The notes below the pieces were generated by a model that saw nothing but the letters and a program-made list of their open reading frames with translations, searched no databases and was not told where the DNA came from. The position numbers and the translations under genes were made by a program. DNA of 64,000 bases from Vagococcus coleopterorum (GTDB lineage Bacteria > Bacillota > Bacilli > Lactobacillales > Vagococcaceae), in the NCBI RefSeq assembly GCF_011303955.1, contig NZ_CP049886.1, forward strand, positions 1,054,001 through 1,118,000. The letters run 5' to 3'. Shown here in pieces: positions 33,690 to 42,075 of the stretch. Position 1 is the first letter of the stretch. Every line of letters begins with the position of its first letter.

Positions 33690-35015
33690 ATGAAAGAACA
33701 AGAAAGAATTGTTGAATTAATAAATATGGGTGTCATTTCTGCGGAAGAAGGCTTAAGTCTATTAGAAAAAATTGCTGATGAAAAAAAAGCAGATTCATTT
33801 GCAACTAAAAAAACAGCAGTTAATGAAACGGAAGACCAATCTTTCTCAGATATTAAGTTGGAAATAGAGGCTATTAAACTACAAATTTCTGAATTAGAAA
33901 CGGAATTAGTTCAGGAGATGTATCACTTGCCGGAACAAGCAGAATTGAAGGCTGAAAAAGAAGAAGAGTTAACTGAACTGCAATTAACGTTAACCGAGTT
34001 AGAAGAAGAGTTAAACGAGTCAGCAGAAGAAAAAATCATGAGTGGTATCAAGGGAAATAAATCATTTTTTAGCGAGGACGCTGAAAAGTCGCTTGAAGAT
34101 GAAGAACCATTATCACAACGAATTGGTGGTTTCTTTAAAGCGATGACAGAAAGTGTTTCGGCACATGATTTGAAACGCTCATTATCACCAAAGGCTAACA
34201 GTAGTTTTAAACACGAGTTTTATTACCCAGAAATCAAAGCAACTAATATAGACTTTAAAGTTGCTAATGGTAATATTATGTTTAACACGTGGGATAAAGA
34301 GGATGTGAAAGTTGAAGCAACTATTAAGCTTTATGGAAAAATGGAAGCTGAAACAGACTTAGAAGCATTCTTACAAAGAAGCCGAATCGAAGTGAACGAT
34401 GACACGATTAGTTTCCAATTACCTAACAAACGCGTGAAGGCTGACTTAAATATTTTTATTCCAAGTCGTATATACGATCATGTTTCAATTAATTTATTGA
34501 ATGGTGATATGGACTTAAGTGATCTTAAAACAAATGATTGTTTCATTAAGAGCACAAATGGAGATAAAACATTTAATGCAATTTCAGCAACAATGTTAGA
34601 AATTGAAGGCGTTAATGGGAATGTTCTATTAGCAGATGCTTCGATAAATGACATTATGGTGGAAACGGTCAATGGTAATGCTAATTTAGCAGGAACTTTC
34701 CAAACGGTTACTGCCAAAGCAACTAATGGAGATTTACGCCTAATGCCAACAACGTCAGAGCTGAAAAATGTTGATGTTCGTGTAAAAAACGGTACAATTA
34801 AAGTAGCAATTCCTGAAAAACAAAGTGTAGAAGCTTACTTAAAGACGGATTTTGGCAGCATTAATCACCGTGTTGGGGAAAGTGAAATCATTCGTGAGAA
34901 AAAAGATAAAACTAGCTCGCAAATTCAATTGCGTCGAACATTGGAAAGCGAAGCGGTTCATTTGCGTCTAAGTTCAACAACAGGTAGTATTTATATTAAA
35001 GATAAATCAATTTAA
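33690..35015 (+). CDS. liaX: LiaX-like envelope stress protein (DUF4097)
   Basis: A 441-residue protein with two parts. The N-terminal helical region opens with a SHOCT-like segment (ERIVELINMGVISAEEGLSLLEKIADE), followed by a coiled coil (about residues 50-110). The C-terminal DUF4097 beta-repeat domain (about residues 170-441) has repeated VNG/TNGD turns (VANGNIMF, LLNGDMDL, STNGDKTF, GVNGNVLL, ATNGDLRL). This architecture, and the following PspC and small membrane protein genes, match enterococcal LiaX, a daptomycin- and antimicrobial-peptide-sensing regulator of the LiaFSR response. It is somewhat shorter than the E. faecalis protein as I recall it. AAGGAGG precedes the ATG, and a small leader hairpin (TGATTTC 33649-33655 with GAAATCA 33668-33674) ends just before that site. 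Confidence 0.83.
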   Translation: MKEQERIVELINMGVISAEEGLSLLEKIADEKKADSFATKKTAVNETEDQSFSDIKLEIEAIKLQISELETELVQEMYHLPEQAELKAEKEEELTELQLTLTELEEELNESAEEKIMSGIKGNKSFFSEDAEKSLEDEEPLSQRIGGFFKAMTESVSAHDLKRSLSPKANSSFKHEFYYPEIKATNIDFKVANGNIMFNTWDKEDVKVEATIKLYGKMEAETDLEAFLQRSRIEVNDDTISFQLPNKRVKADLNIFIPSRIYDHVSINLLNGDMDLSDLKTNDCFIKSTNGDKTFNAISATMLEIEGVNGNVLLADASINDIMVETVNGNANLAGTFQTVTAKATNGDLRLMPTTSELKNVDVRVKNGTIKVAIPEKQSVEAYLKTDFGSINHRVGESEIIREKKDKTSSQIQLRRTLESEAVHLRLSSTTGSIYIKDKSI

Positions 35016-35039
35016 ATTTGATCAATAAGGGGTATGGTT

Positions 35040-35348
35040 ATGAAGAAAAAATTAGTTAAATCAAATAAAGATAGAGTTGTTTCAGGTGTCTTAGCAGGAA
35101 TTGGGGAATATTTAAATATTGATCCAACGATTATTAGAGTATTGTTCGCATTAACAATTTTCTTTAGTTTTTGGGCAACAATTATTATTTACATCTTGTT
35201 AGCTATTGTGATCCCAACAGAAAGTGGTCAATCAAGACAATCAGCTAGTTTCGAAGGTGAGTTTTCTGAATTTGAAAAAACAACTAAACAAGGTAAACGT
35301 CCTCGTAAAGAGGCGGAAAAAGTTGAGGATGAATGGAGCGATTTTTAA
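35040..35348 (+). CDS. liaY: PspC-domain membrane protein, LiaY-like
   Basis: A 102-residue protein with an N-terminal PspC domain (LVKSNKDRVVSGVLAGIGEYLNIDPTIIRVLFALTIFFSFWATIIIYILLAIVIP) and a charged cytoplasmic tail. Second gene of the putative liaXYZ operon, where LiaY is thought to link LiaX to membrane remodelling. The ATG at 35040 is 7 bases after AAGGGG; the ATG at 35034 is only one base from it. It overlaps the next gene by one base (TAATG). Confidence 0.88.
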   Translation: MKKKLVKSNKDRVVSGVLAGIGEYLNIDPTIIRVLFALTIFFSFWATIIIYILLAIVIPTESGQSRQSASFEGEFSEFEKTTKQGKRPRKEAEKVEDEWSDF

Positions 35349-35701
35349 TGGGATACTTCCAAAGTTTAATTGTTAGCACCTTAACCTTTATCTCGTTATC
35401 GGTCATTTTACCGGATAATATGCTTTATGTTAGTAGTATTCTAGTAGCGTTAATTGCTAGTTTTGTCTTATCATTACTAAATGTCTTAGTAAAACCAATT
35501 TTACATTTATTATCGCTACCAATTACTTTTTTAACACTAGGGTTGTTTAGCTTCGTGATTAATGCTGTCATCTTACAGCTAACATCAGCAGTATTAGGTG
35601 AACAAAACTTTATGTTTTCAAGTTTCGGTGCGTCAATCTTAGTGGCTGTTATTATGACACTGGTAAATAGTGTTGTTGTAAACCATAATTTGACGAAATA
35701 A
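35348..35701 (+). CDS. liaZ: Small YvlD/phage-holin-family-IV-like membrane protein, LiaZ-like
   Basis: A 117-residue protein with four hydrophobic segments (about residues 5-22, 26-46, 53-80 and 90-112), resembling the YvlD/DUF360 family. Third gene of the LiaX-LiaY-LiaZ arrangement, with the start overlapping the LiaY stop as TAATG and a GGAG nine bases before it. The role is unclear even in enterococci; position supports envelope stress. A start at 35333 would overlap further and is less likely. Confidence 0.82.
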   Translation: MGYFQSLIVSTLTFISLSVILPDNMLYVSSILVALIASFVLSLLNVLVKPILHLLSLPITFLTLGLFSFVINAVILQLTSAVLGEQNFMFSSFGASILVAVIMTLVNSVVVNHNLTK

Positions 35702-35731
35702 AAAAGACTATCGTTTGATAGTCTTTTTTTA
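35700..35731. terminator. Bidirectional terminator
   Basis: The stem AAAAAGACTATC / GATAGTCTTTTT has a GTTT loop, between the liaXYZ operon and convergent rqcH. Confidence 0.92.
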
Positions 35732-37429
35732 TTTGCGTAATGAATCGACAACTAATTTATTTGGTGTTACAAAAACTGTTTTTTGATTTTCGTATATCAC
35801 GTATCCAGGCTTAGAACCATTTGGCTTTTTAACATGTTTAACTTTAACATAGTCAACAGGGACTGAAGCAGAGAGCCGATATTTTGAATAATAAGCCGCT
35901 AGTATAGCTGCTTCTTCAATCGTTTCATAGCTTGGGGTGCTATCTTGAATAATGACATGAGAACCCGGTATGTCTTTAGCATGTAACCAGATATGATTTT
36001 TATCAGCCGTTTTCATTGTCAATTGGTCATTTTGAATATTATTTTTTCCGACGAGAATCGTAACGCCGTCTGAAGAGAGATACGTTTCGGGTTTACTCTT
36101 AGCTTGGCTATTTCGTTTGCCAGGTATTTTTTTAGCTCGGATATAACGTTCAGAAATAAGTTCTTCACGAATGTATTCAATTTCCTTAGGAGTGGCTAAA
36201 TCAAGTTGTGATAGGACGGAGTCCAAATAGGCCGCTTCTTTTTCAACTAATTCCAATTGTTCCCCAATGATTTTGACGCTGTTTTTCAACTTGCCATATT
36301 TATGGAAATATTTTTGAGCATTTTGTGAAGGTGATAAATCTTCCCTTAATTGAATTTCGATAGGTTGGTTATCTTCGTAGTAGTTTTCAAGGGTGATTTT
36401 GTTAGCGCCACGAGGGACTTCATGAAGGTAAGTTGTTAACAATTCACCTTTTTGACGAACCAACTCGGCGTTAGTTGTTTGGGCCAAATCCTTCGTCAGT
36501 TTTTCTTTTTTAGTAACCATTTTTTTTCGTTCATTTTCAATTTTACGAATAAGTTCACCAGCTTGCTGTTTAACACGTTCTTTTTCCGCTTTTCCATCAT
36601 AGAATTGATCCAATAGATCATGAAGTGTTGGAAAAGTATAACGTTCTGGTCCTAATGAATCAAAACTAATTGGTGTGAAGTATTCTTTGTTTTCATAAAT
36701 ACTTAAAGTAGGCGTGATTTCAGATTCTAGCTCATGCCAAAATTGTTTCCAGACACCAAGAGGTTCAGTAGGGGTTTCCAGCATGCGGTGAGCAAGTTCG
36801 TTGGCTGTATCTTTTCCTAAGCCTTGAAAGTTCTCCTGGAAAAAAGTTGCTGAAAGCTCATCTGCTGTAGAAAGCAATTCAAATAGTTTAGTTTGATCGA
36901 TTGTATAAGGATTTTCTTGTTTAGTATTAATCGGAGGTTGCACGTAATCAGCGCCAGGTAATAAGATTCTAAAGGTATTTTGACTAGGCCCCACATGTTT
37001 AATACAATCTAATATTTTATTATTTTCTTGATTGACTAAGACGATATTACTATGACGACCCATCAATTCAACAACTAAGGCGATATCTTCTAAGTCACCT
37101 AAATCATTCCGTTTCGAGAAATGAATTTCTACAATCCGATCGTTTTCGATTTGTTTAATATCTTGAATGATAGCACCTTCAAGATGTTTTCGGAGCATTA
37201 AACAAAAGTTAGGAGGAGTAGTTGGATTGTGGTATTCCATTGAAGTCAATTGAATACGAGCGTACTGCGAGTGAGCAGATAATAGGAGCTTATGATTTTG
37301 TCCTTGTTGACGAATAATTAAAACAAGCTCATTATCGTAAGGTTGGTGGACTTTTGATAAACGGCCGTTTTGAATTTTTGCTTTTAATTCATGAATGATT
37401 GAGTGGGTAAAAACACCATCAAATGACAT
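35729..37429 (-). CDS. rqcH: Ribosome quality control factor RqcH (NFACT, fibronectin-binding-like)
   Basis: A 566-residue Rqc2/NEMF homologue that binds stalled 50S-peptidyl-tRNA complexes and adds C-terminal alanine tails for degradation. The NFACT-N domain starts MSFDGVFTHSIIHELKAKI. Asp97-Arg98 (in ENDRIVEIHF) match the residues essential in B. subtilis RqcH. A long coiled coil covers about residues 270-410. The NFACT-R domain (about 440-560) includes LVGKNNIQNDQLTMKTADKNHIWLHAKDIPGSHVII. Older annotation as fibronectin-binding protein (FbpA/PavA) reflects a second reported activity. Monocistronic. Confidence 0.93.
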   Translation of the reverse strand: MSFDGVFTHSIIHELKAKIQNGRLSKVHQPYDNELVLIIRQQGQNHKLLLSAHSQYARIQLTSMEYHNPTTPPNFCLMLRKHLEGAIIQDIKQIENDRIVEIHFSKRNDLGDLEDIALVVELMGRHSNIVLVNQENNKILDCIKHVGPSQNTFRILLPGADYVQPPINTKQENPYTIDQTKLFELLSTADELSATFFQENFQGLGKDTANELAHRMLETPTEPLGVWKQFWHELESEITPTLSIYENKEYFTPISFDSLGPERYTFPTLHDLLDQFYDGKAEKERVKQQAGELIRKIENERKKMVTKKEKLTKDLAQTTNAELVRQKGELLTTYLHEVPRGANKITLENYYEDNQPIEIQLREDLSPSQNAQKYFHKYGKLKNSVKIIGEQLELVEKEAAYLDSVLSQLDLATPKEIEYIREELISERYIRAKKIPGKRNSQAKSKPETYLSSDGVTILVGKNNIQNDQLTMKTADKNHIWLHAKDIPGSHVIIQDSTPSYETIEEAAILAAYYSKYRLSASVPVDYVKVKHVKKPNGSKPGYVIYENQKTVFVTPNKLVVDSLRK

Positions 37430-37575
37430 AAAATAACCTCATTTCTTGATTATCGATAAAGTAATATAAAATACTGATTAATTGAAAGTGTTTTTGCCTA
37501 TAAAATAGGAAAATGCTTTTCTTTTCTATCAGCAATTAGTATACTATGTATTATAACAGAGTAAAGGTGAAGTGC

Positions 37576-38319
37576 ATGGATAAATTAACTAAGATAAAAA
37601 ACGAACTTCAAACTATATATAATAATATTACTGGTGGAATCAGCGATAAAAAAGCAAATTTTTCTCCGCGTATGAAAGAAAGCCGTCACCATTTTTGGCA
37701 ATCTCTTAAAGAACGAAAAGAAATTGTTGCGATTACATTGTTGTCAATTGTTCTTTTAGCGTTGATTATGATTGTTGCTATTCCAAGAACAAAAGCTTCA
37801 ATTATTACGAAAGAAACAAATTCTTTAGTTGGTCGTAATTACCAAGAAAGCAACCATGTGGAATTGATTCCGTATAATAAAATTGAAAAAGCGATTGTAA
37901 ATAATGACAGCATTACCGTTGCAATTATTGATCAACATGATGAAAATTACGATGTGTTAGAATCAGTTCTAAACGATGAAGAAAAAGCGGTTAAGTTTGA
38001 TGGGACAGTTTACTTATATCCATTAGTAAATGAAAAAGACCGAGTTCGTTCATTCTTTAAAATCAAAGATGGTATCACGCTGATTCATTTTGAAGATCAA
38101 AAAGAAACAGCTCGTAAAGTTCTATCTAAGAAAAAAGATATTGAAAAAAATACCTTTGATTATTTCAAATCAATGAGTATGGGGAAACCAGCAATGACCG
38201 CTGATGAATTAGCGAATGAAAAGCTAAAAGAAGATCAGGAAGCTAAAGGGTTAACTCCAGATGGAGAACCTAAAAAAACTGGTGAAGTCATTGATGAACT
38301 AAAGGACGTTATTATTTAA
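37576..38319 (+). CDS. Single-pass membrane protein of unknown function
   Basis: I do not recognise this 247-residue protein. It has a charged cytoplasmic N-terminus (residues 1-55), one strong transmembrane helix (about 58-80, IVAITLLSIVLLALIMIVAIP), and an outer domain of about 165 residues. The part from VELIPYNKIEKAIVNNDSITVAIIDQHDENYDVLESVL to GTVYLYPLVNEKDRVRSFFKIKDGITLIHFEDQKE has the alternating strand/helix rhythm of a thioredoxin-like fold but no CxxC pair. A charged Pro/Gly tail ends the protein. It is divergent from rqcH and 59 bases before a PBP5-type gene. AAAGGTGA precedes the ATG at 37576. A wall-linked role is only a guess from context. Confidence 0.75.
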   Translation: MDKLTKIKNELQTIYNNITGGISDKKANFSPRMKESRHHFWQSLKERKEIVAITLLSIVLLALIMIVAIPRTKASIITKETNSLVGRNYQESNHVELIPYNKIEKAIVNNDSITVAIIDQHDENYDVLESVLNDEEKAVKFDGTVYLYPLVNEKDRVRSFFKIKDGITLIHFEDQKETARKVLSKKKDIEKNTFDYFKSMSMGKPAMTADELANEKLKEDQEAKGLTPDGEPKKTGEVIDELKDVII

Positions 38320-38325
38320 TTAACC

Positions 38326-38358
38326 GGCTTTGAAGAAACTTTCGAAGCCTTTTATTTT
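38326..38358 (+). terminator. Terminator after the membrane protein gene
   Basis: The stem GGCTTTGAA / TTCGAAGCC (one G-U pair) has a 6-base loop and is followed by TTTTATTTT. Confidence 0.8.
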
Positions 38359-38378
38359 GACTAGGAGGGTAACAAAAA

Positions 38379-39881
38379 ATGACAGATTTAAAAGTTAAAG
38401 TTTTGCTAGTCCTTCTAGTTATAGTGGGGTTATTTTCTTCTTCAATGTCAGGTTACGCGGCGGAAGAAGAGCTGCCAGTAATTGATAAGACATTATCGGG
38501 TAAATTGAACGGAGCAGAGAAGCCAACCATTCAACCAGAAGATGATATTATGAAGATTGCAGCAAAAGCGGGCAGTGTTTATCCAGAATTTTATCGACCT
38601 AAAGGTGGTATCGTTATTGATAGTTTAAGTGGTGACGTGCTTTGGTCTGAAAATCCAGATAAAGTCTGGCCAATCGCTAGTTTAAGCAAGTTGATGACTG
38701 CTTATATTGTCTTAGATGAAATTAGCGAGGGTGATTTAACTTTAGATAGTAAATTTAAAGTGACAGATGATATTCAAGCCATTTCGCAAATTTATTCATT
38801 AAGTAATAATAAAATGGTAACAGGGGTTGAGTATACCTTACGAGAATTATTAACCATTATGTTAATCCCATCATCAAATGCTGCGACAGTTATGTTATCG
38901 GATGTTGTGTCGCCAGGTAAACGTGGTGAATTCATTGATAAAATGAATAATATGGCTGAAAAATTAGGAATGACGAAAACGAAATACTATAATTCTTCAG
39001 GAGCAACGGCAGCCTCTTTTGAGGGCTTATATAATCCTGAAGGTTATGATCCGAATGGTGACAATGTTTCAACCGCTCGTGATATTTCAATTTTAATTTA
39101 TAACTTTATGAAACATCATCCCGAAGTGTTAGAATTTACTAAAAATCCGAAAGTAACAGTCAAATCTGGGACACCCTATGAAGAAACTTTTGAATCATAT
39201 GTTCTTTCTGTGGAAGGGAATAAGTATAGTTTCCCAGGCATGGATGGTTTAAAAACAGGTTCTAGTCCATCAGCGGCGTTTGGTTATGGAGCAACAGCTG
39301 TTCGAGATGATAAACGTTTTATCGAAGTTTTATTAGGTGTTGGAACGTGGGAAGAACAGAACGGCGAAGATATTCGTTTCCCAATTGGGAATGCTTTGCT
39401 AGATAAGATGTTTAAAGATTACGATTATCGCAAAGTCCTGTCAAAAGGTGAAAATACAATCAGTGGACGTGACGTTATTTTGGATGACGATGTCTATGCA
39501 TTAGTTAAACCTGAACAAGAATTTTCAGTTGATTTTAGTGAAAATGGAATCAAAATTGATACCGGTTTAGAAGGTGTGTCTGATAAAATTTCTGCACCAA
39601 CGGTTAAATTTAAAGAGAAAACTTTAGCGAGTAATTTAGGATTCGATTCAGATAAAACAATCACTGAACAGTTTAAAACCAATAAATTAATTCCGTTGTT
39701 AATGGGGTTGGTCGGCATAGTAATGATAATGTTATCTAGGTTAGTGATTAACCTTCGTCGTCGAAAAAACGCTCGCGGTGGAAATCTAATAACAACAGTA
39801 GGAATTCTTTTGGGGTTCGCGCTTGTAGTTGTGGCAATTTACTTTACTTTAGAACAGCTTTTAGGTGGCATATTTAATTAA
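38379..39881 (+). CDS. dacA: D-alanyl-D-alanine carboxypeptidase (PBP5/DacA type)
   Basis: A 500-residue penicillin-binding protein that trims the terminal D-Ala from peptidoglycan stem peptides. A signal peptide covers residues 1-27 (ending SGYA). The serine peptidase S11 motifs are SxxK at Ser101-Lys104 (SLSK), SxN at 165-167 (SSN) and KTG at 292-294. A beta-rich C-terminal domain follows (about 370-430). Instead of the single amphipathic anchor of many PBP5 proteins, the C-terminus has two hydrophobic helices (about 432-450 and 466-492) with a basic loop RRRKNARGG between. AGGAGGG precedes the ATG. Confidence 0.92.
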   Translation: MTDLKVKVLLVLLVIVGLFSSSMSGYAAEEELPVIDKTLSGKLNGAEKPTIQPEDDIMKIAAKAGSVYPEFYRPKGGIVIDSLSGDVLWSENPDKVWPIASLSKLMTAYIVLDEISEGDLTLDSKFKVTDDIQAISQIYSLSNNKMVTGVEYTLRELLTIMLIPSSNAATVMLSDVVSPGKRGEFIDKMNNMAEKLGMTKTKYYNSSGATAASFEGLYNPEGYDPNGDNVSTARDISILIYNFMKHHPEVLEFTKNPKVTVKSGTPYEETFESYVLSVEGNKYSFPGMDGLKTGSSPSAAFGYGATAVRDDKRFIEVLLGVGTWEEQNGEDIRFPIGNALLDKMFKDYDYRKVLSKGENTISGRDVILDDDVYALVKPEQEFSVDFSENGIKIDTGLEGVSDKISAPTVKFKEKTLASNLGFDSDKTITEQFKTNKLIPLLMGLVGIVMIMLSRLVINLRRRKNARGGNLITTVGILLGFALVVVAIYFTLEQLLGGIFN

Positions 39882-39910
39882 AACACTATCTTAATTGATA
39901 GTGTTTTTTG
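39881..39910 (+). terminator. Terminator of dacA
   Basis: The stem AAACACTATC / GATAGTGTTT has a TTAATT loop and is followed by a T-run. Confidence 0.9.
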
Positions 39911-39948
39911 TTTTTTTACAAAGCGGGTATAAGCTATCAAACGCTGAA

Positions 39949-39977
39949 TTGACAATCATTTTTTAGCGTTATATACT
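39949..39977 (+). promoter_or_regulatory. Strong promoter of the shikimate operon leader
   Basis: TTGACA (39949-39954), a 17-bp spacer and TATACT (39972-39977): a near-perfect sigma-A promoter. Predicted start is near 39984, leaving a leader of about 175 bases before aroE. Confidence 0.9.
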
Positions 39978-39983
39978 TGTTGT

Positions 39984-40143
39984 ACAAAGTTAATTTTACA
40001 GGACGTTATGCCTAATAGTTAAACTCTTTGGATGTGCAAAATTGAATTGACTAGGACGAAACATGTGACATGTTAATTTGGTAATTCAAATGATAGTAAT
40101 TAGAACGTTTGCTAAGCTTTTCTTTGGCAAACGTTTTTATTTT
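39984..40143 (+). promoter_or_regulatory. Structured leader with terminator before aroE: putative attenuator or riboswitch, unclassified
   Basis: The transcribed leader can fold into three elements. P1 pairs CAAAGTTAA (39985-39993) with TTAAACTCTTTG (40019-40030) and has an inner AGG/CCT hairpin. P2 pairs TTGAATT (40042-40048) with AATTCAA (40083-40089) and encloses the hairpin AACATG-TGA-CATGTT (40060-40074). An intrinsic terminator at 40104-40138 closes the leader, before the ribosome site. I find no T-box consensus (no GGUGGNACCGCG-like sequence), no aromatic-rich leader peptide with a ribosome site, and no riboswitch class that I know. Regulation of the operon by conditional termination is inferred. 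A constitutive short RNA is the alternative. Confidence 0.6.
40104..40143 (+). terminator. Terminator inside the aroE leader
   Basis: The 9-bp perfect stem AACGTTTGC (40104-40112) / GCAAACGTT (40127-40135) ends in a T-rich tail. It lies downstream of the strong promoter and upstream of the aroE ribosome site. Confidence 0.85.
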
Positions 40144-40159
40144 GAAGAGGAGTCGTACG

Positions 40160-41038
40160 ATGGATAAAGCAATTAAAAAACCAGTGTTAGCCAGTTTATT
40201 AGCTTCGCCAATTGGTCATAGTTTATCACCTGTGATTCATAATACAGCTTTTGCTGAATTAAATATCAACGGGCAATATACCCTTGTTGATACTGGTAGT
40301 GATTCTTTAGAATCTTGCTTTGCCGAATTGCGTCAGTCAACACTCTTAGGTTGTAATTTATCCATGCCGAATAAACAATTAGCTATTCCTTTAGTAGATG
40401 ATTTATCTGATACAGCTAAAGTTGTTGGCGCCATCAATACAGTTATCGTAAACGACGGTAAATTATTTGGAGATAATACAGATGGTAGAGGGTTTGTTAA
40501 AGGGTTAGAAGTGAATGACATTGTATTTCAAGATAAAACGGTCCTTATTTTAGGTGCAGGTGGTGCAGCGCTAAGTATTATTTATGAATTAGCAAAGCAA
40601 GGCGTTAGTCAATTAGTTGTTTTAAAACGTCAAAATGACACCTTTGATCAGACTGTAGCTAAGATGGAACAATTATCAACTCTGACAAATTGCCCCATAA
40701 CAGTTATTGCTTTCTCAGATGAATTACAAGCTATCATCGAGAGTGCTGATATTATTGTGAATTGTACAAATGTTGGTATGGCGGAGTTAGAGGATGAAAC
40801 TCCGTTAGACCCTAGGTTTAAGCTGTCCAGCCATTCAGTCGTCGTTGATATCATCTACGTGCCGAAGCAAACTGAACTATTGAAATGGGCAGAAGAGCAA
40901 GGTTGTCGCACGTTAAACGGCTTAGATATGCTAATTTACCAAGCCTCAGAAGCCTTTAAATTATGGACGGCTAAAGACATGCCGATTACTCCTGTAAAAG
41001 AAGCGGTAAAAAATCGATTGGAGAATAATGACAAATGA
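40160..41038 (+). CDS. aroE: Shikimate dehydrogenase
   Basis: A 292-residue NADP-dependent enzyme that reduces 3-dehydroshikimate to shikimate. Substrate-binding motifs are SPIGHSLSP near the start and NLSMPNK with the catalytic Lys. AINTVIV and DNTDGRGFVKGL follow, then the Rossmann GAGGAALSIIYEL. The ATG at 40160 has GAGGAG nine bases before it; a longer in-frame reading from 40109 would begin inside the terminator hairpin and is rejected. First gene of the operon. It overlaps the next gene by four bases (ATGA). Confidence 0.95.
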   Translation: MDKAIKKPVLASLLASPIGHSLSPVIHNTAFAELNINGQYTLVDTGSDSLESCFAELRQSTLLGCNLSMPNKQLAIPLVDDLSDTAKVVGAINTVIVNDGKLFGDNTDGRGFVKGLEVNDIVFQDKTVLILGAGGAALSIIYELAKQGVSQLVVLKRQNDTFDQTVAKMEQLSTLTNCPITVIAFSDELQAIIESADIIVNCTNVGMAELEDETPLDPRFKLSSHSVVVDIIYVPKQTELLKWAEEQGCRTLNGLDMLIYQASEAFKLWTAKDMPITPVKEAVKNRLENNDK

Positions 41039-42063
41039 TTATTCATTTAAATAAAACTATCAAAGAAGCTGACCTAAAACTTCTACAAGATACTTTGAAA
41101 GATAAAGGATTTAAGTCTGTTTTAAGTGAGGGCCAAAAAGTAGTTGTTGGTGTCTTAGGAACTAAAGAGGAATCAGATTTAGACTTTTTAGAAACTCTTC
41201 CACTAGATTATAAATTAGAAAAATTAAACAGTAGCTATAAATTAGTCAGTCGTGACTTTCACCCTGAAAATTCAATCATCAATGTTGATGGTTTATTAAT
41301 TGGTGGCGATGAGTATGTCACGATGGCAGGACCTTGTTCAGTGGAAGGTCGTGAACAAATATTTGAAACGGCTCGTATGGCAGCAGCAGGAGGTGCCAAA
41401 GTCCTTCGTGGTGGCGCCTTTAAACCAAGAACATCGCCTTATGATTTCCAAGGACTTGGTGAAGAAGGTCTGCAACTCATGCGTGAAGCAGCTGATCGCT
41501 ATGACTTAAAAATGATTACTGAAGTCATGGACGAAGGGAATTTAGATTTAGTTTGCCAATATACAGATATTATTCAAATTGGCGCGCGTAATATGCAAAA
41601 CTTCCGTTTGCTAGAAGCCGTTGGTCGCACTGGGAAACCGGTCGCGTTGAAACGTGGTATCTCTGGAACGATTAACGAGTGGTTACATGCTGCAGAATAC
41701 ATTGCGGCTCAAGGCAACTTAAATATTATCTTTATTGAGCGTGGTATTCGTACGTATGAACAAATGACGCGTAATACCTTTGATCTAAGTGCTGTGCCAA
41801 TTATCCAAGGGTTAAGTCACTTACCAATTATTGTTGACCCAAGTCACGGTGTTGGAGTTCGTGAATGCATTAAACCAATGGCTTTAGCTGGTTTAGCAGC
41901 AGGAGCTTCGGGAATGATTGTTGAGATTCACCCTGATCCAAATAAAGCTTGGTCAGATGGTCCACAATCTTTAAATGAAGCTGATTATTTAGAAATGATG
42001 AAAGAAGTTGCTATTTTAGAACCAACGATGAAGAAAATCAAAAAATTGAGACAGTCAAAATAA
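41035..42063 (+). CDS. aroF: 3-deoxy-7-phosphoheptulonate (DAHP) synthase, type I-beta
   Basis: A 342-residue enzyme that condenses phosphoenolpyruvate and erythrose-4-phosphate, the first step of the shikimate pathway. An N-terminal ferredoxin/ACT-like domain (residues 1-70) precedes the barrel. Barrel motifs are MAGPCSVEG, LRGGAFKPRTSPYDFQG, QIGARNMQNFRLL, KRGISGTINEW, ERGIRTYEQMTRNTFD and VDPSHGVG. The N-terminal domain gives feedback control in related enzymes. The gene may be named aroF or aroG depending on species. Confidence 0.95.
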   Translation: MIIHLNKTIKEADLKLLQDTLKDKGFKSVLSEGQKVVVGVLGTKEESDLDFLETLPLDYKLEKLNSSYKLVSRDFHPENSIINVDGLLIGGDEYVTMAGPCSVEGREQIFETARMAAAGGAKVLRGGAFKPRTSPYDFQGLGEEGLQLMREAADRYDLKMITEVMDEGNLDLVCQYTDIIQIGARNMQNFRLLEAVGRTGKPVALKRGISGTINEWLHAAEYIAAQGNLNIIFIERGIRTYEQMTRNTFDLSAVPIIQGLSHLPIIVDPSHGVGVRECIKPMALAGLAAGASGMIVEIHPDPNKAWSDGPQSLNEADYLEMMKEVAILEPTMKKIKKLRQSK

Positions 42064-42075
42064 AGGAGGAAAGTC

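Noticed and set aside
39984-40143. T-box or leader-peptide attenuator before aroE
   Set aside because: No T-box consensus is visible. The only short frame with useful length (ATG at 40032, 14 codons) has no ribosome site and no run of aromatic codons.
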